A DNA stretch of 64,000 nt, from positions 124,001-188,000 of the forward strand of contig CAZLBC010000002.1 in the NCBI GenBank assembly GCA_964557575.1, given 5' to 3'. Positions 10,701 to 18,430 of the stretch are shown here, in pieces. The stretch's first letter is position 1; each line of letters opens with the position of its first letter. Made by a program: the position numbers and the translations under genes. The notes beneath the pieces were generated by a model, which was not told the origin of the DNA, made no database searches, and was given only the letters and a program-made list of their open reading frames with translations. Source of the DNA: CAZLBC01 sp964557575 (GTDB taxonomy: Bacteria > Planctomycetota > Phycisphaerae > SM23-33).

Positions 10701-13480
10701 CCAACAACACCTGGCAGATCGAGGAGGCCGGCGGCGGGTACCTCCGGACGGTCTACGGGGGTATTGATTTCCGCGGGATAGAGAACCTGGCCGGTTCGGC
10801 CGGCGACGATGCGCTGGCCTTTGCCGCCGGCGGCTCGATCGCCGGCTCCCTGGATGCCGGTCTCGGCGACGACACACTGGACTTTACCGCGGATGCGTCG
10901 CTGCGGAACTGGAACATGACGACGACCGGCAACGGTACCGTCGCCGGCATCGGCGGGACCTTCGCCTCGGTCGAGCACCTCCGCGGCGGGGCCGGCGCCG
11001 ACACGTTCGGCTTTGCCGACGGCGCGTGGCTGGCCGGGCGTCTCGACGGCGGCGGGGGAGCGGACCTGCTGGACCTCTCAGCCCACGCCCAGGCGGCGAC
11101 CTGGACCCTGGACGCCCCCGGCGACGGCGCGGTTTCCGCCGATGCCGATCCGGCCGATTCGATTCTCTTTGCCGGTATCGAGAACCTCACCGGCGGGACC
11201 GGCGCGGACACCGTCGCCTTCCGGTACGGCGGATCGCTGTCCGGCACGGCCGACGGCGGGGGCGGGTACAACACGCTGGATTACAGCGCTCTGTCCGATC
11301 CGGTGGCGGTCGCGCTCCAGGCCGCCGGCGGGAGCGGGTATGCCGGGACGGCGACGGCCGTGGGCGGTTTCACGTCGATCAGTAACCTGGTCGGCGGCGC
11401 CGGCGACGATACGCTGACCGGGGCCGACGCCGGCGCGGCATGGGATATCACCACCGCGGGCGCCGGGCGCGCAACCGGCGCGGCGACGTTCGACTTTACG
11501 TCGGTGGAGAACTACACCGGCGGGGCCGGCGCCGACACGTTCAGTATCGCCGACGGCGTTGCCGCCGGCGGCGTTATCATGGGCGGCGGGGGAGAAGATA
11601 CCCTGGACCTGTCGGGCCGGACGGCGGACATCGAGTGGCTGGTGACGACGAATGACGGCGGCAGCGTCGCCGATACGGTCCTGGATGTCACGTACGGGTC
11701 CGTCGAGCACCTTCTCGGCGGCGTGGGGTCCGACCGGTTTATCCTCTCCGGCGGGCGGCTGGTGACCTCACTCGACGGTGGCGGTGGAGAGGATTTGCTG
11801 GACATGTCCGCCTTCACCCAGGAACTCCGCTGGACCGCCCACAAGGGCGACGGCGACGTGGAGATGGCCGTGAACAACGTGGTGATGGATACGATGTCCT
11901 TCGCCTCGTTCGAGAACGTCGGGCACAACACAACCCGGGTGGTCTACGCGAACTTCGTGGACCTGCGGGCCGCGGTGACCCTCGGGCCGGTGATGGGAAG
12001 TATCGTCCCCGGCGAGCCGTCGGCGGTCGATATTACCGTCGAGAACCTCGGTAACGAGGCGATCGACGGTTACTTCGATATGACCGTGTACATCTCCAAC
12101 GACGATACCGTCGACGGCGGCGATTACGTGCTGGATTTCCTCGACGATACGCGGATATATCTCGATGCGGGTGAAACCGGGGTCTTCAGGACAACGGCGG
12201 CAGTGCCGGCGGAGGTCATCCCGGGCCGGTACCTGGTTCTGGCGGCGATCGACTCGGCCGACGACATCGCCGAGTGCAACGAGATGGACAATCTCGCCGT
12301 TTCCGCCGTCCGGACGACCGTCGCCTGGGAGTTCGGTCGCCTCAGCAGCGGGCGCGTCAAGCGCAGCCTGACGGTCCCGAACGTCGACGGGACGCTGGTG
12401 ACCTACTCACTGGACCGGGATTATACATTCAGCGTCGACCTGGACGGCGACGGGATCATCGAGGACGACGAGATCGTCGCCGAGGAGATCATCGGGCGGG
12501 GCATGATCTACGGGGGCACGGAGTTCCTGGAGATACTGGTGGTCGGCACCGCCGAGGGCACGTTTGCCGTAAGTCAGCCGGGCGGGACGCCCGATTCGGT
12601 CTGCGGGAACATCAAGGTCCGGTCCGACCTCGACGAGCTCTTCGCGCCGGATCTCGACATGACGGGCCGGCTGGTGCTTGCCGGGGACGTCGCGGCGGTA
12701 CAACTGGCGGACGTCACCGGCGGCGTGATCACGGTCGACGGGGCGCTGCCGCTGACGACCCTGCGGCTGGGCCGCGTGACCGACACGCATCTGGTCTCGA
12801 CGGTGCACATTGGCACCTTGCAGGTGGTCGACTGGCTGGATACCGGCGGCGCCGCGGACCTGGTGGACGGCACCTCGATCGGAACGCTCCTGGTCACCGG
12901 GGACGCCGGTGCCGGTGTCGCCGGCGACTTTGAGGCGGATCTCACCCTCACCGGGGCGGCGACCGGATTGACGCTCGGGACGGCGGACATCGCCGGTGAT
13001 CTGGCCGGCGTCGCCTGGGATATCGCCGGCAGCACGGGCGCTGTCACCGTCGACGGAACGGTGGCCGGCTCGACGATACGGATCGCGGAGGATACCGGCC
13101 GCCTTGTTTTCGGTGCGATGGCCGGCAGCGATATACTCGCCGGGATCGCCGGCGGCCTGCGGCGGCCCTTCGCGGCGGGGGATTTCGTCAACGCGGATTC
13201 CTTTATCCGGTCGCTGACGATTACCGGGCTCGGCGGGGCGCCGGCGGACCGGTACTTCGTCGACAGCAACGTCGCGGCGGCAGCCGTGGGGAACGTGACG
13301 CTGCTGAACGCCGCGTACGATAACGGCGGCGTGGACTTCGGGGTCTACGCCTCGCTCGCCGGCGGCATGGGCACGGTCGATTACACCGACGAGGCGGACG
13401 GGGCGCTGAACTTCGTCTGGCAGCCCGCCGACGCCGATCGGGAACGGCGAATCACGGACATGTACTTGAGTCTCCTGTAA
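2..13480 (+). CDS. Giant modular extracellular protein, 5' partial
   Basis: The frame is open to the left edge, so the true start, and probably an export signal, lies outside; 4492 residues are visible. Order seen: an array of about six copies of a WTxTLDGxxYxY module (bases 2-1720); a PPC-like beta domain (about 2010-2340); a second PPC-like domain split by seven more module copies (2690-4770); a region with FTPANW and LVDESE motifs holding single module copies; haemolysin-like stretches such as LGSGDDTF (6.9-9 kb); then repeats of the type GADTFxFADG, LDGGGGxDTLD, IENLTGG (9.3-11.9 kb). The end has a CARDB-like domain (about 11950-12310) and a C-terminal region shared with the next gene. 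Asp/Gly-rich repeats suggest calcium binding; a surface or adhesive role is inference. No catalytic domain is recognised. The next gene starts 21 bp downstream. Confidence 0.85.
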   Translation, partial: DHPVGSGENTDDIAAALATLINDNADYTADADGSTISVTRDDAAPLVAAFSIANPAIQGQPLAGGSPYWTTVDIELTGPVAEGDTWTLTLGDTDYTYVAADFDDDGDVDLDDVAAGIDAEISDAVWDVTVDGATLTVRDTAGFVALVAADAGDATFSGETLRLTADITLSGTAVEGESWTLSLSGTDYEYFVAPDDDDLADVAAGLAALLPVEWSAESDGPVISLSNPAGFSAEATCPDGCGAAVAGTAGTAAAVVEIAGAAVANERWTVTLDGNEYSYLVQEGDTLAAVATGLAGAVGGDWSAAADGTVVEIRHDGNDLFTISCDVSHPAIQGGASTAGVSAWSAAAVEFSGHVSPNDVWQLTLDGTDYTFTPDDIDELSLAAVAQGLADALPAGWDTTADGTTLTAAAADGALFTAAAGVGGSVTGGYTLTAIPAWDAADVELTGTPAAGETWTLILDGEKFSYEVDDGDTLEIIAAEIEDSISDDYTHSVAGAVIAVGRGEPFTAEVTVDGADTAGDGATITGTASTTHYSAVDVALTGGADGGQDWTLALGDGEYTYISGDNGEGLDVAFIDATVTDDDAPGVLVTESGGATNVTEPSDVVVMGGGQVTDGTIADDPDTENTRFEADYGFAEINETDNHDSIYVAQNIDTADWNTNFSLDIQDATTTPHLTIFGDGDGTADFYQFEITQEKLDAADGNDITATFDIDYGYEGKPDEKEWISWLRLYDADGNEISPDLLSFNPADGAGGSTTYYDMYLSHIFDTAGTYFVEVASFDWESGIVTELPAGVDYVLQASIEDHDTTEFIFTPDPMPEDEQPTGTPQSLDSAENDYWYTFYNTEIGNTHLAEGLIDYTTPYLTVSGSGDGSWDSYEFQITEAMLNPDSATITATEDASTFYLSATINLAGTAVAGDEWTITLDGSGYAYTLGDFDSDTDVDLDDAAAGLADALPAYYAATATGAAIDVSDDRGFTFGGVTREISPAGDGERILATSDGVSFTGAAIELGGTVQAGEAWTVTVAGTDCTYITNVTDGLTLNAAATGLRGAISDNTTGYTVGGTGAVVTVENAAGFTVVFSQQGDDPQGTAAISGTPADYTAVNWTSADVALAGPALEGETWKLTLGGTEYTCTAADFDTDGDVDIDDVGAGLLDEIDGVYTASYYTAADDTLTVENGDGSTFTVDDFAIDAAVPGTIAEDSWRATVDISCDNAAGGDDWTITIDGAACTYTDTAGDGSAQISSGLQGAIDTQFGAGYFTYNETSAGGDITLAITRTDANPEFTVAVSTASAETGSSITETGHRSAVVLTAPADEGQDWTVTIDGADYTYTVQEGDGIDDVGAGLRDAVNDATSGWAGGSAIYTAATNTLAIDSAAEFAVAVSVTGATVSGSAAIGGVPDAGWTHGAELSGAVVAGDTWRILLDGNEFTYTVQAGDTTFGDIEDGLAADINADSTVYADANETDGQLVITNTDGTTVRINEIARLRPDRGSVGASSTDDRTHYLVAGADDVDIALDSEATLTKGEKWTITLDGTTYEYTVKKNDSLADVAAGLEAKLPAGYSSSVTDTVITVTAQPDAKPTVTVEVVQGGGYVHGIFDIDHGSAINDYIFNPYWNPFDQPPEEQVIWYLQSPYIRLTDDSGTTLLQEAIPAMNVYVDQLDPGSLPRVVGETYDMYFTDPFIEYDFEQEGFYRVEIGYCTDYYEGFDGLSPEQMVWIGGPAPGFGGVVAGQPYEMNVSLQRHGTSADVLTLQDKQLEIVAGTGAGQTATIADYDPENRIYTLDVDWADDGDAGTVMPDQTSRFEITYRMAEEFNNYAPNSDDYSIVLTSAPDAGEYVVVDATAEVTRTYNAEEAFNPDDNFGEHEGIQVDVNAYAEDRLTTELTIELTGTTVAGETWTVSLDDDWTDNDGTYAYTAYAYTAEIDDTLDDVAAGLAALIDADYDTVTVDGSTITIDHASPFRAAFSTDAADGGAALSAGKLVFTPANWDEPQSVTVRAHDDAIVDGGDAKVFPAMEERVVNIRGPLTIEGGIRAGEERFLNDPLTLPDETNWYMADGNIESAQDAGGKAQLTDDEVTHHDPDLGDDQSGFDPRMNDNPYEFFILNGPHAGTTMDVDSVSGATVTFATSWADAGVDPAALGDTVKQVVALSGAVNTGDEWTIALDGTDYTYPVADGDDLGDVACGLAEQMDADTDYLVSAGGKRVIVNDPDVAITYTAPAGGSAAVEAVTTEYFYRPVNPNVLVDESEQVDALHVFHGNSVSDDTGTLTADRLSGLGMGPDTLINGELFPGGISYGSLEEVAIELGSGSDTFTVESTGAAYTTVDAGAGDDYITVEKTSGHVTIDAGDGTDTVDVGSDAGLVDNTVGLLTINGGGNGDTLNVDDGGDTTDNAGIQTDTTLTGLDMPSVPEVQTVFVQAVGGSYLLRSDDCGAETGLGDTDRITRHDGYATLRLDYGMSASQTASLLNELYGSDGITVSKDEAIYATYTVAFGGELIGTDFAPLSWGEGREDSALVAGEDASVNVEFRTLVEGTIAPVTDNVQTLTLDADGGTFRLKVDGCPDPEYGAGDDAVTTIALAGEAVAGETWTVTLDGTDYTYGVAADDELDDVAAALAGQLDGVAGFAAEGRDASIRLVDESGDPLAVAVTPGASGSGSIGDGWTTAVAYGASAEDLLLALEPVMNPNNSRSDRPWTDNVAVEKYGDVYHVHFRGSCPDASIAVADTADLTGAGTADVTDRTDGINYYGFERPTGGKLNIALGAGDDTFAVRSTVTTTEIDAGGGDDTITVSNPNGTTVNTIDAHLIVHGGGQAGDTLNVDDSGDAAAGVNDGVITDQTINGFGLYDDLDADYADTDDGILYDQLQYVNVYLGGGANTVDILSTLADAGGGAHDGETLVSTGAGDDTVNVGSGVIDVDPAYPGTLDDIDGRLIVDTGGQDAGGDTLNLFDTDDTNNNSGLLEQGAALVLPSCPTPADAPVAVDHNLGGLDMSGAGIAYGSVETMNLELGSGDDDLEFAGYHTETTTNIRGNAGDDSFIFLDDSSFDDLDTLDGGDGYDEIDYSDYHVNPVTGFKVNRFYIVGENTGHLEDHYDPDPNAMDFTSVETIYGGQNRDEFIFFPGGSITGISVDDVGIYGQGDEDRISFAPAVTVEEPIADWGPADLTWTITGLDEGTVTSDDPDDNAYLEHETDFAGIEYLAGNSGADTFVFADVDAALTGILDGRGGHDTVTYSGYTNTQEVTVDRGRGLATGTSGYAGIEEFIGSVDPDNTLIGAHTDSVWHLTGEDAGVIDGVGSFAFSNFANLTGGGGRDIFAFDAGVSLTGALAGGGGSDALDFSAESAALTWDIAGTDAGDVLESAVPRIAGGFSAIENAIGSGGSDAFTMLDTGDLLTGRADGGGGIDTLIYAPGGGTCWEITALGGGVIDGRMRFAGMENLAAGSGDDLFSLDMDGGIAGDIDAGGGNDALDFSAWSASRPVAVDLATNTATGIGGGFAGIEMLYGGSGYDTLRGPDDANTWSVTGFDTGTIDGGWIDFAGFETLRGGNAADTFSFSPLSGLRDGVAGGAGVDTLTTAALFTNNTWQIEEAGGGYLRTVYGGIDFRGIENLAGSAGDDALAFAAGGSIAGSLDAGLGDDTLDFTADASLRNWNMTTTGNGTVAGIGGTFASVEHLRGGAGADTFGFADGAWLAGRLDGGGGADLLDLSAHAQAATWTLDAPGDGAVSADADPADSILFAGIENLTGGTGADTVAFRYGGSLSGTADGGGGYNTLDYSALSDPVAVALQAAGGSGYAGTATAVGGFTSISNLVGGAGDDTLTGADAGAAWDITTAGAGRATGAATFDFTSVENYTGGAGADTFSIADGVAAGGVIMGGGGEDTLDLSGRTADIEWLVTTNDGGSVADTVLDVTYGSVEHLLGGVGSDRFILSGGRLVTSLDGGGGEDLLDMSAFTQELRWTAHKGDGDVEMAVNNVVMDTMSFASFENVGHNTTRVVYANFVDLRAAVTLGPVMGSIVPGEPSAVDITVENLGNEAIDGYFDMTVYISNDDTVDGGDYVLDFLDDTRIYLDAGETGVFRTTAAVPAEVIPGRYLVLAAIDSADDIAECNEMDNLAVSAVRTTVAWEFGRLSSGRVKRSLTVPNVDGTLVTYSLDRDYTFSVDLDGDGIIEDDEIVAEEIIGRGMIYGGTEFLEILVVGTAEGTFAVSQPGGTPDSVCGNIKVRSDLDELFAPDLDMTGRLVLAGDVAAVQLADVTGGVITVDGALPLTTLRLGRVTDTHLVSTVHIGTLQVVDWLDTGGAADLVDGTSIGTLLVTGDAGAGVAGDFEADLTLTGAATGLTLGTADIAGDLAGVAWDIAGSTGAVTVDGTVAGSTIRIAEDTGRLVFGAMAGSDILAGIAGGLRRPFAAGDFVNADSFIRSLTITGLGGAPADRYFVDSNVAAAAVGNVTLLNAAYDNGGVDFGVYASLAGGMGTVDYTDEADGALNFVWQPADADRERRITDMYLSLL
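2690..4775 (+). repeat. Array B of the module, inside a PPC-like domain
   Basis: Seven copies with conserved Trp codons near 2750, 3051, 3355, 3649, 3947, 4246 and 4571, period about 300 bp. The block lies between ITATE (upstream) and GIFDIDHG (downstream), which are contiguous as ITATFDIDYG in the intact PPC-like copy near 2120. It therefore interrupts a domain that exists uninterrupted in the same protein. Confidence 0.75.
5630..5920 (+). repeat. Single module copy within an FTPANW domain
   Basis: One copy (Trp codon near 5677), with a small internal duplication YAYTAYAYT, sits between a YSIVLTSAP strand and the KLVFTPANW strand. In many giant planctomycete proteins those two strands belong to one short beta domain, so this copy appears inserted. 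Confidence 0.6.
6412..6680 (+). repeat. Single module copy before the LVDESE motif
   Basis: One copy (Trp codon near 6459) separates the strand set GPHAGTTMDVDSV and WADAGVDP from YFYRPVNPNVLVDESE. The flanks look like one host domain interrupted in frame. Confidence 0.55.
7697..7960 (+). repeat. Single module copy splitting a GGTFRL domain
   Basis: Exactly 264 bp (88 residues) lie between GGTFRLKVDG plus a short linker and TTAVAYGASAEDLL. The related, uninterrupted domain of the same protein (GGSYLLRSDD and following residues, about 7230-7400) gives an internal control for the missing-insert form. The copy has a full WTVTLDGTDYTY core. Confidence 0.7.
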
Positions 13481-13585
13481 CACACTGAAGAGAAAAACGA
13501 TATGAATGATCGCGAAAACATGAACCATCAGCGACGCACTATTTCCAAGTCTCGCTTCGGGGCGATCAGCCCCGGGAGGAAAACG

Positions 13586-16500
13586 ATGCGTGACATCGAA
13601 AAACCGTTGTTCGAAGGACTCGAATCCCGGTTGATGCTCAGCACGTGGGTGATCACCGGGTTGAACACCGGCACGGTCGACGGCAACCCGTTCAACCAGT
13701 CGAACATCAACGGCACCGCCGGCGACGACACGATCGTGTTCGACGGTCCTGCCGCCGCGCTGACCGGGCAGATAGACGGGCTCGGCGGCCGCGACACGCT
13801 GATCTATGCGCCCACGGCCGACGGGGTATACGTCACCGACGGCGACGGGACGGCCGCATACGGTTCGAACGTCACTGTAGACCTCCAGAACGGCCAGGCG
13901 ACCGGGACCGGGGGTATCAGCCGCATCGAGGAGGTTACGGGTGATACCGGCACGGGGATCACCAACACCCTGATCGGGGCGAATACCGCCAACCAGTGGC
14001 ACGTCACCGGTGCCGACGCCGGCGATATCGGCGGGACGGGCGGCTTCGTGTTTGCGCATTTTGCGAACCTCACGGGGGGCAACGGCGACGACACGTTCGT
14101 GTTTTCCGACGGGATGGTTGTCTCCGGTGCCCTGGCCGGCGGGGGCGGCGTCGACGCGGTCGATTTCTCGGCGTATACGACGGCACTCTATTGGAACGTC
14201 ACCGCTTCCAATGCCGGCGACATCGACGACAACGCCGATCCGCTCGACGGGGTACTGTTCGGTTTCGACGGCGTCGAGCATCTCTACGGGGGAAGTGCCG
14301 CGGACACGTTCATATTGACGGCCGGCGCTGAAATAACCGGTGCCCTCGACGGTGGCGAGGGCGACGACACCCTGGATGCCTCCGCGATGGTTGCCGACCT
14401 GATCTGGGACATCACCACCGACGACGGCGGCGCGATGGCCGCGGGCGCGTCGACGACCGGTTTTTCCTCGGTCGAGAATATCATCGGCGGTGCGGGGCGC
14501 GACGAGTACCTGTTTCATACCGGTACGTCGCTGTCCGGTACGGCCGACGGCGGGGGCGGGGTGACCGACACGCTGGATTACTCCGGCGTCAGCGCAAGTC
14601 AGCCGATAGCCCTTGACCTTCAGGCCTATGCCGCGACGGGTCTCAACGGGGGTCTGGCCGGCGGGTGGAGCAATATCGAATCCGCGATCGGCGGGGGGGC
14701 GGAGGATGTGCTGACCGGTCCCGATACCGCCAACACGTGGGATATTGCCGCCTACAACGTGGGGACGCTGAACTCCACGGCGTTTATCTTTGAAGGTTTT
14801 GAGCAACTGGTCGGCGGGACGGAAGCCGACCAGTTCGTATTCCAGGATGCCGCCCGGCTGAGTTCAGGGGTCAATGGTGCGGGGGGTGTTGACACTATCG
14901 ATATGACGGCCTACCGGTCGAATAACAACTGGCGTCTGACGGGTGGTGATGCCGGCTGGGTCCAGGTCAGTGAGGGATTCATGACCTTCGGGGCGGTGGA
15001 AAACCTCACCGGCGGCGACGGCGCCGACTCATTTGTTTTCGACGCCGCCGGCAGCCTGTCGGGAAACCTGGTCGGTGACGGGAGCGGCAACGGCGGCAGC
15101 GACGGCGCGGACAGCCTGGACCTCTCGCGTTTCGGATCGCCCCTTACCTGGAATCTCTCCGGGGTCAACACCGGCGCCGCGGCCGACGGGGGGACATTCG
15201 GCCTGAATTTCTCGGAGATCGGTCACCTGGTCAGCGGCGACGGCGATGACGCGTTTTTGCCGGGCGACGGCTGTGGTGTCAACGGTTCCATCGACGCCGG
15301 CGGCGGCGATGATACGCTGGATATGTCGGCCTGGACCGCGAACCTGACCTGGGCCGTTACCGGCGACAACAGCGGCACGGTCACTGATACGCTTTCGTTC
15401 GATTTCAAGGCCGTGGAAAACCTCATCGGCGGCGCAGGCGACGACGACGTCGTCTTTTCCGCGGGACGCACCGTCTCGGGGACGATCGCCGGATCCGGGG
15501 GACACGACACGCTCGATTACTCCGCCTACACCACGGCGGTGACCTTCGACCGGCAGGCGCGGTCCGCCACGGGCGTCTTCGGCGGGGCGGCCAACGGCTT
15601 TACCGGCATCGAGGGCGTGACCGGCGGCAGCGCGGTCGATACCCTGGTCGGTCTCGATGCCGGCGGCACCTGGCACGTGACCGGCGCCGACAATGCGGGT
15701 CTCATCGACGGGTCGTTCACGTTCGGATCGATGGAGAACCTCACCGGGGGACCCGGCGACGACCTGTTCGTGATCGACGACGGCCTGGTGCTCGGCGGCA
15801 CCGTCGACGCCGGCGACGGCAACGATACGCTCAGTCTCGACGCCGACGCCAGCCTCGGCGGCGGTGTCGGGCAGACGTATACCACCGGTTCGACCTGGGA
15901 TATTACGGCCGATTACACCGGCGACGTTTCATTGGGCGGGGTTACCGTTCCGTTCGTGTCGGTCGAGAACCTCCGCGGCGGCGCCGGGAACGATTCCTTT
16001 GGGTTCGCGGACAAGCAGGTCGTCGACGTCATACGCGGCGGTGCCGGCGTCAACAGCATGGACATCACGGCGTTCACCGTCCAGGTCTACATCACGTTCG
16101 CCGAGGGCACCACGGTCGATGGCACCGCCCGCATATACTACGGTGTCGGCGACGAGCACCTGATGGATTTCTACTCGATCCAGGATATCCAGAAAAGCAC
16201 CACGACCATCATCGGCAGCAATTACGTGGATTTGACCGGATCGCTCGCGGTAGACCCCATTTTCGAGCGCATGAGTCCCAACGAACAGGGCGACGTGACG
16301 GTGACCGTGACCAACGAAGGTAACAATGCGATCGACGAGGATATCGATATCACCATCTATGCTTCGGTCGACCAGGTGGTTCAGCCCGGAGACATTATTC
16401 TCAAACAACTGGCCGGACAGGCGATTTCCCTGGAGGCCGGCCAGTCCCGGGATATCACGACGACCATCACGCTCTCCGGAGATGTCCCGGCGGGTACCTA

Positions 16501-18349
16501 TCACATCCTGGCGGTGATCGATTCAGGCGACGTCGTCGAGGAAACCAGTGAGGATAATAATCTCTGCATCGGTGACCGTCAGTTGAACGTGGTCTGGGAA
16601 TTCGGCCGCGTGTCCGGCCGGGCGGGCGTGGTCCTCGATGTCCAGGATCCCAACGGCACCACGGTGACGTTCGCCATGAAGGGAGACGGGCAGGGGACGA
16701 TCGTCGGCGGGAATGATTTTACCGAAATCATTTTGACCGGTACATCGGAAAACAGCCGGTTGATTGTAAGGTCGGACAGGAATGAGCCGGTCGTATCCCT
16801 GAACGATATAACCTGCCTGGGGCCGCTGAATACAATACTGGCCCGGACCGCCAGGCTGGAGGGCACTTTTTCAGTCGACGGGACCCTCGGGCGATTGCAT
16901 ATGGCCGGTGCCGACAATGCTGTTCTCGATGTACAGGGAACGGTCGATCCCGTGAGGTTGATCAGATTCGATGAGGTTACCGATACGGCGATGAACTTCT
17001 CCTCCGGCGTCAATCGAATACTGGTCGCCGAATGGGTGGATACCGATGGAACGCCTGATACTCTCGTCGTCCCGTGGATAGGCACACTCATGACCCGGGG
17101 CCGGCGGAACATCCCTCGCACACCCGCGGACGAGTTCCTCGCCGGCGACCTTGATGTCGATATTACGTTCACCGGCGAATTCCGGGGCTACACATTGAGA
17201 AATGCCCGGGTCAAGGGTGACCTGTGCGGGGTGTGGGATCTGACGACGCCGGGCGCCGGCGATATCGGCGCCGTGACGACGATCGGCCGGATAGCGGACT
17301 TCGTCATCGACGCGCCGGCAAGCGGTATCCGGCGGATCAGGACCGACCAGTGGGCCGACAACGGCGGCACCGCCGACGGGGTGACCGCTTCCTGGATTGG
17401 CGCGTTGTTGACGACCGGTCAGCGCGATAATCCGCGCACGACCGATGACGAGTCACTGCCCGGGGATCTGGACGTGTCTATCACACTGTCCGGTGAATTC
17501 CGGGGTTACGCCCTCCGTAATGCCCGGGTCAAGGGTGACCTGAGCGGGGTGTGGGATCTGACGACGCCGGGCGCCGGCGATATCGGCGCCGTGACGACGA
17601 TCGGCCGGATAGCGGACTTCGTCATCGACGCGCCGGCAAGCGGTATCCGGCGGATCAGGACCGACCAGTGGACTGATAACGGCGGCACCGCCGACGGGGT
17701 GACCGCTTCCTGGATCGGCGCGTTGTTGACGACCGGTCAGCGCGATAATCCGCGCACGGCCGATGACGAGTCACTGCCCGGGGATCTGGATGCAGATATC
17801 ACGCTGGCCGGCGATAACCGTGGATATTCCCTCCGTAATGCCCGGGTCAAAGGAGATATTGGAGGACCGGGCAACGGGCGGCTGTGGAAGATGGCCGGGG
17901 CCATGGCGAGCTTGACTGTCGGCGGTACGGTGCACGACAGCCGGATACAGGTCGCCGGTGAGATCCGGCGGCTGACCGCGGGGGCGGTATCCGGCAGCGA
18001 TTTCCTGGCGGGTGTCGCCTTTGGATTTGCCGGCGGCGTTGCCGACCTGACCGCCGGTGATTTTACCGACCCTGAAAATGATATGGGGAGCGTAACTATT
18101 CGCGGTTGGCGGTACGACGGCGCGGCGCCGGTATTCCTCGAAAACAGCAACTTCGCCGCACCGGGATTGGGCAGAGTACGCCTGACCAATTACGCGACTG
18201 TGGATACATACGACCTGTTCGTCCTTGAAACCGAGGAGGATATCGGCTCGATCTTGTATCGTGATACGGAGAACCGCGACAACAACTGGTCCTGGAGGCC
18301 GGGGTTGGTCAAGCCCGCCGAACTGGTCGGTCGCATACACGTGATTTAA
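13586..18349 (+). CDS. LEPR-XLL giant repeat protein
   Basis: 1587 residues from an ATG at 13586, which has a strong GGGAGGAAAACG ribosome site; an upstream in-frame ATG at 13502 would add 28 residues and has a weak site. Residues 9-19 (FEGLESRLMLS) form the LEPR-XLL motif found near the N-terminus of many planctomycete exported proteins. About eleven Gly/Asp-rich repeats with GADTFVFxDG, LDGGxGxDTLD and VENLxGG follow (about 13.7-16.1 kb), then a CARDB-like domain (16.22-16.58 kb), a WEFGR segment, and a C-terminal part with 106-residue repeats. It is a paralogue of the upstream giant protein: the same repeats, CARDB and WEFGR end, without the WTxTLDG module. Likely extracellular; function unknown. 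Confidence 0.85.
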   Translation: MRDIEKPLFEGLESRLMLSTWVITGLNTGTVDGNPFNQSNINGTAGDDTIVFDGPAAALTGQIDGLGGRDTLIYAPTADGVYVTDGDGTAAYGSNVTVDLQNGQATGTGGISRIEEVTGDTGTGITNTLIGANTANQWHVTGADAGDIGGTGGFVFAHFANLTGGNGDDTFVFSDGMVVSGALAGGGGVDAVDFSAYTTALYWNVTASNAGDIDDNADPLDGVLFGFDGVEHLYGGSAADTFILTAGAEITGALDGGEGDDTLDASAMVADLIWDITTDDGGAMAAGASTTGFSSVENIIGGAGRDEYLFHTGTSLSGTADGGGGVTDTLDYSGVSASQPIALDLQAYAATGLNGGLAGGWSNIESAIGGGAEDVLTGPDTANTWDIAAYNVGTLNSTAFIFEGFEQLVGGTEADQFVFQDAARLSSGVNGAGGVDTIDMTAYRSNNNWRLTGGDAGWVQVSEGFMTFGAVENLTGGDGADSFVFDAAGSLSGNLVGDGSGNGGSDGADSLDLSRFGSPLTWNLSGVNTGAAADGGTFGLNFSEIGHLVSGDGDDAFLPGDGCGVNGSIDAGGGDDTLDMSAWTANLTWAVTGDNSGTVTDTLSFDFKAVENLIGGAGDDDVVFSAGRTVSGTIAGSGGHDTLDYSAYTTAVTFDRQARSATGVFGGAANGFTGIEGVTGGSAVDTLVGLDAGGTWHVTGADNAGLIDGSFTFGSMENLTGGPGDDLFVIDDGLVLGGTVDAGDGNDTLSLDADASLGGGVGQTYTTGSTWDITADYTGDVSLGGVTVPFVSVENLRGGAGNDSFGFADKQVVDVIRGGAGVNSMDITAFTVQVYITFAEGTTVDGTARIYYGVGDEHLMDFYSIQDIQKSTTTIIGSNYVDLTGSLAVDPIFERMSPNEQGDVTVTVTNEGNNAIDEDIDITIYASVDQVVQPGDIILKQLAGQAISLEAGQSRDITTTITLSGDVPAGTYHILAVIDSGDVVEETSEDNNLCIGDRQLNVVWEFGRVSGRAGVVLDVQDPNGTTVTFAMKGDGQGTIVGGNDFTEIILTGTSENSRLIVRSDRNEPVVSLNDITCLGPLNTILARTARLEGTFSVDGTLGRLHMAGADNAVLDVQGTVDPVRLIRFDEVTDTAMNFSSGVNRILVAEWVDTDGTPDTLVVPWIGTLMTRGRRNIPRTPADEFLAGDLDVDITFTGEFRGYTLRNARVKGDLCGVWDLTTPGAGDIGAVTTIGRIADFVIDAPASGIRRIRTDQWADNGGTADGVTASWIGALLTTGQRDNPRTTDDESLPGDLDVSITLSGEFRGYALRNARVKGDLSGVWDLTTPGAGDIGAVTTIGRIADFVIDAPASGIRRIRTDQWTDNGGTADGVTASWIGALLTTGQRDNPRTADDESLPGDLDADITLAGDNRGYSLRNARVKGDIGGPGNGRLWKMAGAMASLTVGGTVHDSRIQVAGEIRRLTAGAVSGSDFLAGVAFGFAGGVADLTAGDFTDPENDMGSVTIRGWRYDGAAPVFLENSNFAAPGLGRVRLTNYATVDTYDLFVLETEEDIGSILYRDTENRDNNWSWRPGLVKPAELVGRIHVI
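17205..17840 (+). repeat. 318-bp tandem repeat in the C-terminal region
   Basis: Two adjacent 318-bp units (17205-17522 and 17523-17840) are nearly identical over their first 260 bp and diverge in the last part. A third, older copy can be seen in protein similarity just upstream (WVDTDGTPDTL and the RGYTLRNARVKGDL stretch). High DNA identity suggests recent duplication or gene conversion. Confidence 0.9.
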
Positions 18350-18430
18350 AACGCGACGGTTACGCCGCCGTTGCACACATCGGGTACCTTCGTTCGCAAG
18401 CACGAAGTGCAGTGTCGTGTGTTCGGGGCA

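Noticed and set aside
12407..14806. 799-codon minus-strand frame across both giant genes
   Set aside because: Antisense to the CARDB end and the LEPR-XLL start; shadow frame.
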